Shown here: piece by piece, positions 6,826-13,580 of the stretch
How the letters are laid out: every line of letters starts with the position of its first letter
Numbering within the stretch: position 1 is the stretch's first letter
DNA from: an uncultured Bacteroides sp.
GTDB taxonomy: Bacteria; Bacteroidota; Bacteroidia; Bacteroidales; Bacteroidaceae
Length of the DNA stretch: 15,843 nt
Assembly (NCBI RefSeq): GCF_905207245.1
Contig: NZ_CAJLKP010000105.1
Location: 1 to 15,843 of the forward strand
Direction of reading: 5' to 3'
Program-made: the position numbers and the translations under genes
Notes under the pieces: model-generated
Database searches by the model: none
The model's input: the letters and a program-made list of their open reading frames with translations, nothing else
What the model was told of the DNA's origin: nothing

Positions 6826-6898
6826 TGCCAAAATGGCTCAGTGAAAAGCGGTTATTGCCGAAACGGCGATGGAAGCAGATGTGTCACCACCCTATAAT
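6826..6898 (+). promoter_or_regulatory. Putative activator-dependent promoter of the ATPase-recombinase operon
   Basis: A TATAAT box lies at 6893-6898 with no good -35 box at 16-18 bases. Two palindromes, TGCCA-AAA-TGGCT (6826-6838) and TGCCG-AAA-CGGCG (6856-6868), lie upstream with centres 30 bases apart. If transcription starts near 6905 the nearer one is centred about -43, the usual place for an activator touching polymerase. Both share the CC(G/A)NNN(C/T)GG core of the Xre operators at 6220-6286. The sites are seen; activation is inference. Confidence 0.5.
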
Positions 6899-6950
6899 AA
6901 TAGTAGTGACTTATGATCCCTATCTGATTTGAGAAATGTGCGAGGTTAGA

Positions 6951-7913
6951 ATGGAAGGTTCCGTTTACCAATACTACGCAAATGTCCGAACTGAGCCGGT
7001 TGAATGGCTATGGTATCCCTATATACCGCTCGGGAAGCTGACGGTGCTCCAAGGCGATCCCGGTGAGGGTAAATCTACATTTGCATTGAATGTCGTAGCA
7101 AGAATTACGACAGGACAGCCTATGCCGGATGGTGTTCCTGTTAAAGGAAAGCGCGTTGCGATCTATCAGTGTGCTGAAGACGGTATTGCAGATACAATAA
7201 AGCCCCGTCTCCAGCAGGCCGGAGCGGATTGTGAACGAGTAGCTTATATCATAGACAACGACATTGCATTGACACTGGAGGACGGTCGAATCGAAACAGC
7301 GATCAAGGACACACACGCCAGTGTATTTATTATCGACCCCATTCAGGCATTTATCCCGCCTGATGCAGATATGCAGAGTGCCACCAAGATGCGCTCTGTT
7401 CTGCGGAAGCTGGCAAATATTGCAGACCGCAACAAATGCGCTGTAATTCTCATCGGTCACATGAACAAAGGCGGCAGTAGCAAATCATTGTATCGAGGGC
7501 TTGGCTCTATCGACATTGCTGCTATTGCACGAAGTGTGCTCATGATCTCAAGAGATGAAAGCCGCCCTGACATTCGATACATGTATCCGATAAAATCGAG
7601 CCTTGCTCCGGAAGGACCTGCAATTGCTTTCTCGTTCAAAGAGCATGGCGGAATCGTATGGCACGGCAAATATGATCTGAATACCGCAGAACTCATGGAC
7701 AGCATCACAGTAAAAACAACCAAGCGGGAACGAGCTCGTGCAAAACTGGTTCAGCTTTTGGAGCATGAGGATCGTCCGGCAAAAGAAGTGTATGCCGGCC
7801 TTGCTGATATAGGCGTTGGAAGCCGTACTGTTGAGAAAGCAAAAAAAGAACTCCAAGTCACAACTTACCGTTCTGGCGGAAGTTGGTACTGGAGTTTGCC
7901 AAAGCCCAAATAA
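6951..7913 (+). CDS. RecA/DnaB-type AAA ATPase (RepA-helicase-like) with C-terminal winged helix
   Basis: This is a protein of about 320 residues with a RecA-fold NTPase domain. The Walker A motif is GDPGEGKST (residues 35-43), the Walker B-like strand is VFIIDPIQAF (about 122-131), and a sensor-like ILIGHMNKGG follows. This matches the RepA/DnaB-like ATPases annotated in phages, plasmids and clostridial integrative elements. The last 65 residues look like a winged helix (RAKLVQLLEHEDRPAKEVYA, ending SGGSWYWSLP). I choose ATG 6951, which follows GAGG by five bases. The in-frame ATG at 6936 lacks a ribosome site but would add five residues. It is the first gene of a long rightward operon leading to a serine recombinase. 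A role in replication or DNA loading is likely but not proven. Confidence 0.85.
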   Translation: MEGSVYQYYANVRTEPVEWLWYPYIPLGKLTVLQGDPGEGKSTFALNVVARITTGQPMPDGVPVKGKRVAIYQCAEDGIADTIKPRLQQAGADCERVAYIIDNDIALTLEDGRIETAIKDTHASVFIIDPIQAFIPPDADMQSATKMRSVLRKLANIADRNKCAVILIGHMNKGGSSKSLYRGLGSIDIAAIARSVLMISRDESRPDIRYMYPIKSSLAPEGPAIAFSFKEHGGIVWHGKYDLNTAELMDSITVKTTKRERARAKLVQLLEHEDRPAKEVYAGLADIGVGSRTVEKAKKELQVTTYRSGGSWYWSLPKPK

Positions 7914-7938
7914 CCAATGATGTTTACCGGGAGATGAG

Positions 7939-8268
7939 ATGATGGAGAACTTGGTTTGGAAAGCCTACTATCACAGTATGAGTGGGCATGAGATTCGGCC
8001 ATTTAACATATTTGAACATGGGAGATTCAGAGAAGAAGTACGGAAGCTCTTGCTGAAATGCACAGAGAAAGAAGCATTCGCTGAGGAGTTGCGCCGTTCT
8101 CTTTTCTACTATTATTGCAGTAAATGTGAATGGGAAGTTGTCATCGGACCTTGGTGCGGAGATCGGGGCACGAAGGAAATCAAAGTCGATGTCTATATGC
8201 AGGTCATGAACAATTGGGATATCTTCGTGGATTATGTTTGGAACGAAGGAAAGAAGCAAAGACGATGA
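7939..8268 (+). CDS. Small conserved-looking hypothetical protein with CxxC
   Basis: This 109-residue soluble protein contains YYYCSKCEWEVVIGPWCGD in the middle and ends in an aromatic stretch (VYMQVMNNWDIFVDYVWNEG). Proteins of this general look occur as hypothetical genes in Firmicute phages and integrative elements. I know no function. One CxxC plus a third Cys might hold a metal, but no fourth ligand is obvious. ATG codons at 7939 and 7942 are both possible; GGGAG at 7929-7933 fits the second slightly better. The stop overlaps the start of the next gene (ATGA), so they are translationally coupled. Confidence 0.75.
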   Translation: MMENLVWKAYYHSMSGHEIRPFNIFEHGRFREEVRKLLLKCTEKEAFAEELRRSLFYYYCSKCEWEVVIGPWCGDRGTKEIKVDVYMQVMNNWDIFVDYVWNEGKKQRR

Positions 8269-8777
8269 GTGTGAGCACAGATACAGAGCGGATTTTCCGA
8301 ATCGGTGGCTATGTAAAGCGGGCAAAACTGAATCTGCGCAATGAGCGTGAGATAAGAGCCTTTCATCGAAATGCGATTGAAAGACGGTTTGGTGATTTTG
8401 AGGATGGCACACTCGTGGATGTTTATATCGACATCACCGGTTATAAAGAAACGGCCAAGCGTCCTGAGATGCTGCGGCTTATGCGGGATTGTGCAGATGG
8501 AAAAGTGAATCTGATTTTTGCAGAAACCAAAGGATATTTGACTGCAAACACACGAGAGTTCTGCTACTGGCTCCATTTCATCTTTAATCTGAAAGAACGG
8601 GTAGACATCATAACCGACGATGACCAGTTCAACATCAACACGATTCTCAACGCAGACAAGCAGCGTGAGGCACTGATAAAAATGGCTGAAGACTACATTT
8701 ATCTGAATCCGCCTGACCACCAGAAGTGGTTGAATGGAGTGGTTTCTGCCATCACAAACTTACGGGAGGACGGATAA
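8265..8777 (+). CDS. Serine-recombinase catalytic-domain paralogue, apparently inactive
   Basis: This 170-residue protein can be aligned by eye with the N-terminal catalytic domain of the large recombinase encoded just downstream. RIGGYVKRAK (12-21) fits RVAVYARVST; DVYIDITGYKETAKRPEMLR (52-71) fits the strand ending SGTSKKWRPEFKR; VNLIFAETKGYLTAN (81-95) fits the strand carrying SRFARN. The catalytic Ser is replaced (Ala20 at its place) and the Arg residues of SRFARN are lost, so DNA cleavage is unlikely. It ends where the resolvase domain would end and carries no DNA-binding region. It starts at ATG 8265 inside the previous stop. A structural or regulatory subunit of the recombinase complex is plausible. 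Fragment decay is less likely because the frame is open and coupled to its neighbour. Confidence 0.72.
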   Translation: MSVSTDTERIFRIGGYVKRAKLNLRNEREIRAFHRNAIERRFGDFEDGTLVDVYIDITGYKETAKRPEMLRLMRDCADGKVNLIFAETKGYLTANTREFCYWLHFIFNLKERVDIITDDDQFNINTILNADKQREALIKMAEDYIYLNPPDHQKWLNGVVSAITNLREDG

Positions 8778-8781
8778 GGAT

Positions 8782-10734
8782 ATGGCAAAGGATGAAAACA
8801 AGGAATCGGAAATCCGAGGCGATGAGCAAGAAATCGTAGACCAGCGGCTTCCGGTGTGGCGTCCGCAGGATGCTGACCGAGAATATTACCGGTATGAAAC
8901 GAAGAAGAGAATCCAGCATTATACGGTTCCGCCGCAGACTATTTTCCGTCCAGCAAAACCAACGCCTACTATTCGAGATGCAGAGCATAAGCGTGTTGCA
9001 GTTTATGCCCGTGTGAGTACGAAGAGCAAGGAGCAGGTCTCCTCCATCGAAAACCAAACAAAGTACTATACAGAGAAGATTGCCAAAACGCCCAACTGGG
9101 ATCTGGCGGAAATATACAGTGACGAGGGCAAATCCGGCACATCGAAAAAATGGCGTCCAGAGTTCAAACGAATGCTGGAAGATGCGTCGAAGAAGAAAAT
9201 GGATTTGATCGTTTGTGCCAGTGTGTCTCGTTTTGCCCGTAACATCTCTGACCTGATTGAGGAAGTGCGGAAACTAAGAACGACGAATCCGTCAAACCCG
9301 GTCGGCGTGTATTTTGAAACGGAGGACCTTTATACGCTGGACCCGAACATCAACGAAAGGCTCCAGATGCAAGGCCTTTTTGCAGAGTGGGAATCCGGCA
9401 ATAAAAGTCGCCGCATGATCCTATCCTATGATCAAAGAATCTGCACTGGACAGTTTCCGCTATCCGATCTGCTCGGTTTACGGCACACAATAGAGGGCGG
9501 TTTCATCATCGAGGAAGAAGAGGCGAAGACGGTTAAGTATATTTTCCTTGCTACGCTGTGTGGGTACACAGCGGAAGAAATCGCAGAGGTGTTGACGGAG
9601 AAGCAACGGCCAACACTTCGAGGCCGTACCGAATGGACAGCCTCAATGGTGAAAGCAATTATGGAGAATGAACGGCGTTGGGGTGATCTTGAGGTTCGGA
9701 AAAGGGTCGTCATTGACTATAAGGAAAAAGTGACGGCGAAAAACGATGGTCTGAGAGAAGGAGCCTACATCCCCCATTACCATGAGGGAATTGTATCTCC
9801 TGAAATTGCAAGAGCAGCACATATGATGCGAGCCAGCCGATACAAGTTCGGAAGTGTCCCGGATGTTTATGTGATCGATAGTGGAGCACTGAAAGGCTTC
9901 GTCAGTATCTCCCCGACATGGAGCGGCATCGACAATCGGGCTTTTCAGGATATTTCACGCCAAGTTTACAACGAGGATGAGTTTTGCGAGCTTCAGCGTC
10001 GGGCAAATATCATGAACGGCAGAACACACAGCAATGTCGTTTCCATGACGCTGAATGATTACCGGGTTGCACCCGGTGTCATGTTCATGACCCGCAGTGA
10101 TCCGCAGCTTACATTTTCGCAAAGAAGTATGAAATTGAATGCAGTCTGTTGGGAAAAACTTGGGCAGCAGAAATGTGTAGAGTTCTTGTACCACCCGGTA
10201 CTGGAAGTAATCGCAGTACGAAGCTGCAATGCCACAAACCCCAATGCGGTGCTATGGGACGAAACGAAAAAGTCGGGGCTTCAACTATGTACTTCCGCAT
10301 TCTCAAACGCCGTCTATGATAAGCTCGATTGGATGAGAAAGTATAAATTCAGATTCAGAGGTGTGACCCGTGTTAGAGGTGGCGAAAGGATCATTTTCTT
10401 TTTTCTTGATGAACCGCAGATCTTGGTTGGAAAGGATAAAAAGCACCTTGATGCTATGGACACCTCAGATTCAACCGTAAAGTACATTCCCTATAAGGAA
10501 AGCGAGTGTGACGGTGCGGCTGGTTTGGTGGCAGGAATCGCTTACCCTGAGAACTGGCAGAAACAAGTTGGTGTCAGTTATGAGATCAAACAGCAACGAG
10601 GGCGTGTCCTTGATGCGGTGTCTTCAGCAGATATTCGCAACCATGGTACAAAAGTAGTGAACCCTTTTATAGGAGTAATCCCTACACACGGAGAGCTTGA
10701 AGATGAATTAGAACAAATCTATGAGGCAATGTAA
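8782..10734 (+). CDS. Large serine recombinase with unusual C-terminal domain
   Basis: This 650-residue site-specific recombinase has a charged N-terminal extension (1-68) and a resolvase/invertase catalytic domain (about 69-215). The nucleophile is Ser79 in VAVYARVST and the conserved arginines are in SRFARN (149-154). A Recombinase (pfam07508-type) domain follows at about 225-340 (GYTAEEIAEVLTEK, then TEWTASMVKAIMENERRWGD). The usual recombinase zinc-beta-ribbon with CxxC pairs is missing. Residues about 425-549 instead form a beta-rich domain that also appears to occur alone in the next two genes. All catalytic features look intact. ATG 8782 has GGGAGGA upstream; the frame is open further upstream but runs into the previous gene. 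It probably moves the middle module or inverts a segment; the site is unknown. Confidence 0.88.
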   Translation: MAKDENKESEIRGDEQEIVDQRLPVWRPQDADREYYRYETKKRIQHYTVPPQTIFRPAKPTPTIRDAEHKRVAVYARVSTKSKEQVSSIENQTKYYTEKIAKTPNWDLAEIYSDEGKSGTSKKWRPEFKRMLEDASKKKMDLIVCASVSRFARNISDLIEEVRKLRTTNPSNPVGVYFETEDLYTLDPNINERLQMQGLFAEWESGNKSRRMILSYDQRICTGQFPLSDLLGLRHTIEGGFIIEEEEAKTVKYIFLATLCGYTAEEIAEVLTEKQRPTLRGRTEWTASMVKAIMENERRWGDLEVRKRVVIDYKEKVTAKNDGLREGAYIPHYHEGIVSPEIARAAHMMRASRYKFGSVPDVYVIDSGALKGFVSISPTWSGIDNRAFQDISRQVYNEDEFCELQRRANIMNGRTHSNVVSMTLNDYRVAPGVMFMTRSDPQLTFSQRSMKLNAVCWEKLGQQKCVEFLYHPVLEVIAVRSCNATNPNAVLWDETKKSGLQLCTSAFSNAVYDKLDWMRKYKFRFRGVTRVRGGERIIFFFLDEPQILVGKDKKHLDAMDTSDSTVKYIPYKESECDGAAGLVAGIAYPENWQKQVGVSYEIKQQRGRVLDAVSSADIRNHGTKVVNPFIGVIPTHGELEDELEQIYEAM

Positions 10735-10746
10735 CCGGAGGACAAT

Positions 10747-11589
10747 ATGGATAACGATAATTTTTCCTTTCTCGCTGATGCAGAAAGCTCGATAACGGGA
10801 GATAAAACCGAAGGGTACACGCCCAAGGAGCAGGAGCTGATTCATCAATTGGTTCAAGAACGACTGGGCAAGAAAAATGCCATCGAGTTTGAATCTCTCG
10901 ATGACTATGTTGTTCCGCCCAAAATGTTCTTCTCCATGATTAAGAAACCGGCTGTGAGTATTCGTGCAAACAGAGTGGAATTTAGTATGTCAGCGATCCG
11001 GCTGTTTGAGGGAGTACAGCACGTCCTTCCTATGCTCAGTGAGAATAAAAAGCGAATGGTTGTGGCCATCTGTGCGGAAGAAGAAATCTCTTCGATTGAA
11101 TGGGCAAGACTAAAGAAAGATAAGTGGGTCAACCGTTCTATATCCTGCCCGGAATATGTCCAAAGCATTTATAAGATGATGAACTGGAACAAGGAGTGTC
11201 GGTACAAGATCTATGGACGGCTTGCCAATTCTGAGCGAGGGCTGGTTCTGGTATTTGATCTTGCATCCGCTGTTATGTTTGATCCGCTGCCGGAGGAGTA
11301 CTTTGACAAGCACACCGGCAAAATGAAGAAACGCATTGTTAAATATTATCCTGATGAGATCCGCATGAAGTTGGGCAGGAGTTATTCGGATTATGAAGCC
11401 CTTCAGCAACGAAGCAGCTTCGAATCACTATCCGGATACATGGACACCAGCGGAGGCGCTGTTCCCGCTACGGTTTCTGAAGAGCTGGCTGCTTCCATCA
11501 GTATGCAGGAGCAGGAGAAGAAACGGGAGACTTTGTTTGGCACGATTATTGGAAATGGAGGTGACGATGATGTCCGAAACAACGAATGA
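10747..11589 (+). CDS. Unknown protein related to the recombinase C-terminal domain (I)
   Basis: This 280-residue protein starts five bases after GGAGG and 13 bases after the recombinase stop. I find no known family, but residues about 54-179 follow the layout of recombinase residues 427-549: YVVPPKMFF against YRVAPGVMF, then a helix and strand, Cys before a helix (SCPEYVQSIYKMMNW against LCTSAFSNAVYDKLDW), and a final strand pair (YKIYGRLANSERGLVLVFDL against FRFRGVTRVRGGERIIFFFL). The C-terminal 100 residues are charged and include QEQEKKRE and an acidic GGDDD. It overlaps the next gene by 20 bases. It may be an accessory subunit of the recombinase. The resemblance is by eye and needs a profile search. 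Confidence 0.7.
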   Translation: MDNDNFSFLADAESSITGDKTEGYTPKEQELIHQLVQERLGKKNAIEFESLDDYVVPPKMFFSMIKKPAVSIRANRVEFSMSAIRLFEGVQHVLPMLSENKKRMVVAICAEEEISSIEWARLKKDKWVNRSISCPEYVQSIYKMMNWNKECRYKIYGRLANSERGLVLVFDLASAVMFDPLPEEYFDKHTGKMKKRIVKYYPDEIRMKLGRSYSDYEALQQRSSFESLSGYMDTSGGAVPATVSEELAASISMQEQEKKRETLFGTIIGNGGDDDVRNNE

Positions 11590-11971
11590 GGATAGAATGT
11601 ACCCAATCGAAATGACGCTGCAAGGCGCTCGCTGCTGTATCAGCATCGGCAAGGGCGTTATAAAAGCCTTGGGAAAGCCGAGCCATGTCTCAATTAAAAT
11701 TTCAGATAGCCATGATTCTTTGAGCGTTTTCCCTTGTGATGAGGATGATGTGATGGCTTTCCGAGTTCCGCTGAAACTGTTCACCGATCACAGATGCGTC
11801 ATGAGGATCAACAGCAAGCAATTTGTTCATGGAATCATGCGGACAAACCAGATGGACACTTCAAAGACATATGTTTTATCCGGCGAGTTTCTGGAAGAGA
11901 AGAATACAGCAGTATTCTCGTTAGTTGAGGGCGTCAGTCTTCGTACTCAAAAAGGGATGGCGCAGTCATGA
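11570..11971 (+). CDS. Unknown protein related to the recombinase C-terminal domain (II)
   Basis: This 133-residue protein starts at ATG 11570, eight bases after GGAGG, inside the end of the previous gene; an ATG at 11567 is possible. Nearly the whole chain follows the same plan as the recombinase C-terminal domain: CISIGKGVIKALGKPSHVSI and a strand LSVFPCDEDD, then CVMRINSKQFVHGIMR (Cys before a helix), then TYVLSGEFLEEKNTAVFSLV. The similarity is weaker than for the 280-residue neighbour. There is no signal peptide or membrane segment. Its TGA overlaps the next ATG, so it belongs to one coupled operon. The function is unknown; a partner of the recombinase or the 280-residue protein is the simplest idea. 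Confidence 0.68.
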   Translation: MSETTNEDRMYPIEMTLQGARCCISIGKGVIKALGKPSHVSIKISDSHDSLSVFPCDEDDVMAFRVPLKLFTDHRCVMRINSKQFVHGIMRTNQMDTSKTYVLSGEFLEEKNTAVFSLVEGVSLRTQKGMAQS

Positions 11972-12231
11972 ACGATTTCGTCAGAGAGTTTTTTGAGGAT
12001 CAGCCTGAATTACTCAGGCGATATGAACGCAACGAGGCACGATATATCTTGCAGCTTCCGAAGAACTACGATACAATTAGCATTGACTTTGGAATTGATA
12101 AGAATGAGATGAAGCGGCTGGTGATTGCCCTTGCCGAGCTTGATCTGACCATTGATGAATGGCTTTGCTTTAAGATGAAAGAGCTGATTCTGGCCGACAG
12201 ACTATCCAAGGAAAACAGAGGCGAAGAATAA
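11968..12231 (+). CDS. Small acidic hypothetical protein
   Basis: This 87-residue protein is translationally coupled (ATGA) to the gene before it and is followed six bases later by the phosphoesterase gene. It is predicted to be mostly helical and acidic, with a central strand (YDTISIDFGI) and a helix pair (EMKRLVIALAELDLTIDEWL). I recognise no motif and propose no function. Confidence 0.65.
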   Translation: MNDFVREFFEDQPELLRRYERNEARYILQLPKNYDTISIDFGIDKNEMKRLVIALAELDLTIDEWLCFKMKELILADRLSKENRGEE

Positions 12232-12237
12232 GGGATT

Positions 12238-12933
12238 ATGCGCTACTATGTTATCTCCGATGTTCACGGATACTATACGCAGATGAAGTCTGCTTTGGAA
12301 AAGGCAGGCTTCTTTTCCGATACAACTCCTCATAAGTTAATCATGCTCGGAGATTTATTTGATCGAGGGCATGAGGCGAAACAGCTTCAGCAGTTCATAT
12401 TGGAGCAGATGGAGCAAGACAAGATAATTCTCATTCGTGGAAACCATGAAGACCTATTTGTGGAGCTTGTGACCACGGATGCAGGGATGCCATATAGCTA
12501 TCACAAATCAAACGGAACTTATGATACTGCACTCCAGTTAACGGGCTTTGATCCAGTGATGGCATCTATACGCCATTATGATTTTGCCGATGCAGCGAAA
12601 GACACACCGTTTTACAAAGAGATTATCCAAGCGATGCTTGATTACTTTGAGACGGAACACTATGTTTTCACGCATGGCTGGATACCAAGCATTCCGAACA
12701 GGGATAAAAGCTACAGCTATATTTCTTCTTGGAGAGAAGCAGACCGTGAGCAATGGAATCAAGCAAGATGGTTCAATGGCATGGATGCAGTACAGACCGC
12801 AGATGAGAATAAGACCATTGTTTGCGGACACTGGCATACATCGTATGGCCATAGCAAATACGAACACAAGGGGACCGAGTTTGGAGAAGATGCGGACTTC
12901 TCTCCCTATTATGGTCCGGAATTATTGCCATAG
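12238..12933 (+). CDS. Metallophosphoesterase (PPP-type phosphatase fold) with C-terminal frameshift
   Basis: This 231-residue calcineurin-like phosphoesterase carries all metal-site motifs in order: SDVHG (7-11), GDLFDRG (38-44), GNHED (68-72), a His in YVFTHGW and GHWH near residue 198. This places it with small serine/threonine phosphatase-like or bis-tetraphosphatase-like enzymes. The end is odd. After PYYG the frame reads PELLP and stops at 12933, while the frame one base back, from 12918, reads GIIAIDACTAFSGKVNCL and continues to a stop at 12984-12986, exactly the tail expected of this family. A single-base loss near 12915-12918 therefore seems to have replaced the last 22 residues. All active-site motifs lie upstream, so activity may survive. 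It ends the operon begun at 6951; its role in the module is unclear. Confidence 0.85.
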   Translation: MRYYVISDVHGYYTQMKSALEKAGFFSDTTPHKLIMLGDLFDRGHEAKQLQQFILEQMEQDKIILIRGNHEDLFVELVTTDAGMPYSYHKSNGTYDTALQLTGFDPVMASIRHYDFADAAKDTPFYKEIIQAMLDYFETEHYVFTHGWIPSIPNRDKSYSYISSWREADREQWNQARWFNGMDAVQTADENKTIVCGHWHTSYGHSKYEHKGTEFGEDADFSPYYGPELLP

Positions 12934-13122
12934 ATGCCTGTACAGCGTTCAGTGGAAAGGTAAATTGTCTTGTGATAGAGGATTAACGGCGTGGCGTAGT
13001 ACGGGATTGAACTTTGCATATCCGTTTATAACCACGCTTTAGACTGGCACAATATAAAGAGTGAATGTAAGCAGAGTATTGAAGTTTTTTTCTGGATTCC
13101 TTACGGGACGACCTGAAACCCA

Positions 13123-13151
13123 TTGAAATTCTGAGATTCTACTGTTATAAT
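13123..13151 (+). promoter_or_regulatory. Near-consensus sigma-A promoter
   Basis: TTGAAA (13123-13128) and TATAAT (13146-13151) are exactly 17 bases apart. Transcription would begin near 13158, just before a GGAGG site at 13169-13173, and enter a region with no long gene. Confidence 0.75.
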
Positions 13152-13182
13152 ATTAACTACAATCTTTCGGAGGTGCGAAAGG

Positions 13183-13329
13183 TTGGAGTTGCACCACATA
13201 CACCACTTGGAGCACCACTATGGTGTATGCTTTCAGCAGGGAAATGTACAGAGTTATCACACACGGGAAAATGTGACCTGTAAGCAAAGCACAGTATTAA
13301 CAGGGCTTCTACACAGCTATTCCATGTGA
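13183..13329 (+). CDS. Possible 48-residue His-rich small protein
   Basis: A TTG codon nine bases after GGAGG opens 48 codons ending in TGA at 13327-13329. The first 13 residues, read as MELHHIHHLEHHY, contain seven His and could bind metal. The rest (with Cys16 and Cys33) has no motif that I know. Support comes from the promoter at 13123 and the well-placed ribosome site. Against it are the TTG start, the short length and an inverted repeat within the His-coding part, which could instead be a structured RNA. Confidence 0.35.
   Translation: MELHHIHHLEHHYGVCFQQGNVQSYHTRENVTCKQSTVLTGLLHSYSM
13197..13229. repeat. Inverted repeat CATACACCA..TGGTGTATG
   Basis: Nine bases pair perfectly across a 15-base loop. 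The loop contains TTGGAGCACCAC, a near repeat of TTGGAGTTGCACCAC just upstream (13183-13197). It may fold in the short transcript from the 13123 promoter. Confidence 0.6.
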
Positions 13330-13430
13330 GGAATCTTATCCCGACAATGAAGTCCTTACCGAACGACAAGTAAGAAAACCCCAGTATTTATGCGGGTTTC
13401 GGGACTTTCCAAACCGAATAAATTTACCTC

Positions 13431-13451
13431 TTTACACCAAATTTACACCAA
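13431..13451. repeat. Tandem direct repeat TTTACACCAA
   Basis: Two identical 10-base copies (13431-13440 and 13442-13451) are separated by one A. A partial relative, ACACCAATC, recurs near 15035. They might be protein-binding or arm-type sites; nothing else supports this. Confidence 0.5.
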
Positions 13452-13503
13452 TCGGTGCTAAAAACGGTGCAGAGACTAAAAAATCGCATAATTTACGGAA
13501 TGA

Positions 13504-13532
13504 ATGGGCAGTCCCATAGTGGGATTGCCCAT
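13504..13532. terminator. Long stable hairpin, probable terminator
   Basis: ATGGGCAGTCCCA pairs with TGGGATTGCCCAT (13 pairs, one G-T) around TAG, and TTCT follows on the plus strand. It probably ends the transcript from the 13123 promoter and insulates the next gene. Confidence 0.6.
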
Positions 13533-13580
13533 TTCTAATAAAGGATACATTCGTATCTGAGTGCAAAAGGAATGTTTATT

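Larger units (their letters stand above)
12987..13580. other. Long intergenic region without a large gene
   Basis: These roughly 590 bases lie between the phosphoesterase tail and the Xre-membrane gene. They hold a near-consensus promoter (13123-13151), a possible 48-codon ORF (13183-13329), an inverted repeat (13197-13229), a weak leftward terminator-like hairpin with T-run (about 13373-13401), tandem 10-base repeats (13431-13451) and a long hairpin (13504-13532). An element boundary in this stretch is plausible, because the base composition becomes more AT-rich to its right. Confidence 0.6.

Noticed and set aside
8130..8264. Upstream extension of the small recombinase-like gene
   Set aside because: The frame is open but overlaps the 109-residue gene in another frame; ATG 8265 at the ATGA overlap is the better start and the domain begins there.
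7924..8720. Two 162-codon minus-strand open frames opposite the 109- and 170-residue genes
   Set aside because: They are antisense to a coupled operon with good plus-strand starts; their translations look like random low-complexity mixtures rich in Cys, His and Ser.
11393..11566. Upstream extension of the 133-residue protein to a 192-codon frame
   Set aside because: It overlaps the previous gene for 197 bases and has no ribosome site, while GGAGG is correctly placed before ATG 11570.
12992..13040. A complete tRNA gene on the minus strand
   Set aside because: Only a T-loop and acceptor-like 3' part is visible; the T-stem does not pair and no D or anticodon arm can be drawn.
12578..13042. 154-codon plus-strand frame overlapping the end of the phosphoesterase gene
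   Set aside because: It is in a different frame from both the phosphoesterase and its displaced tail and shows no ordered motif.
13330..13520. Open frame in the plus direction across 13330-13520
   Set aside because: It lacks a start codon with a ribosome site and crosses the tandem repeats and hairpins, so it is more likely noncoding or a remnant.
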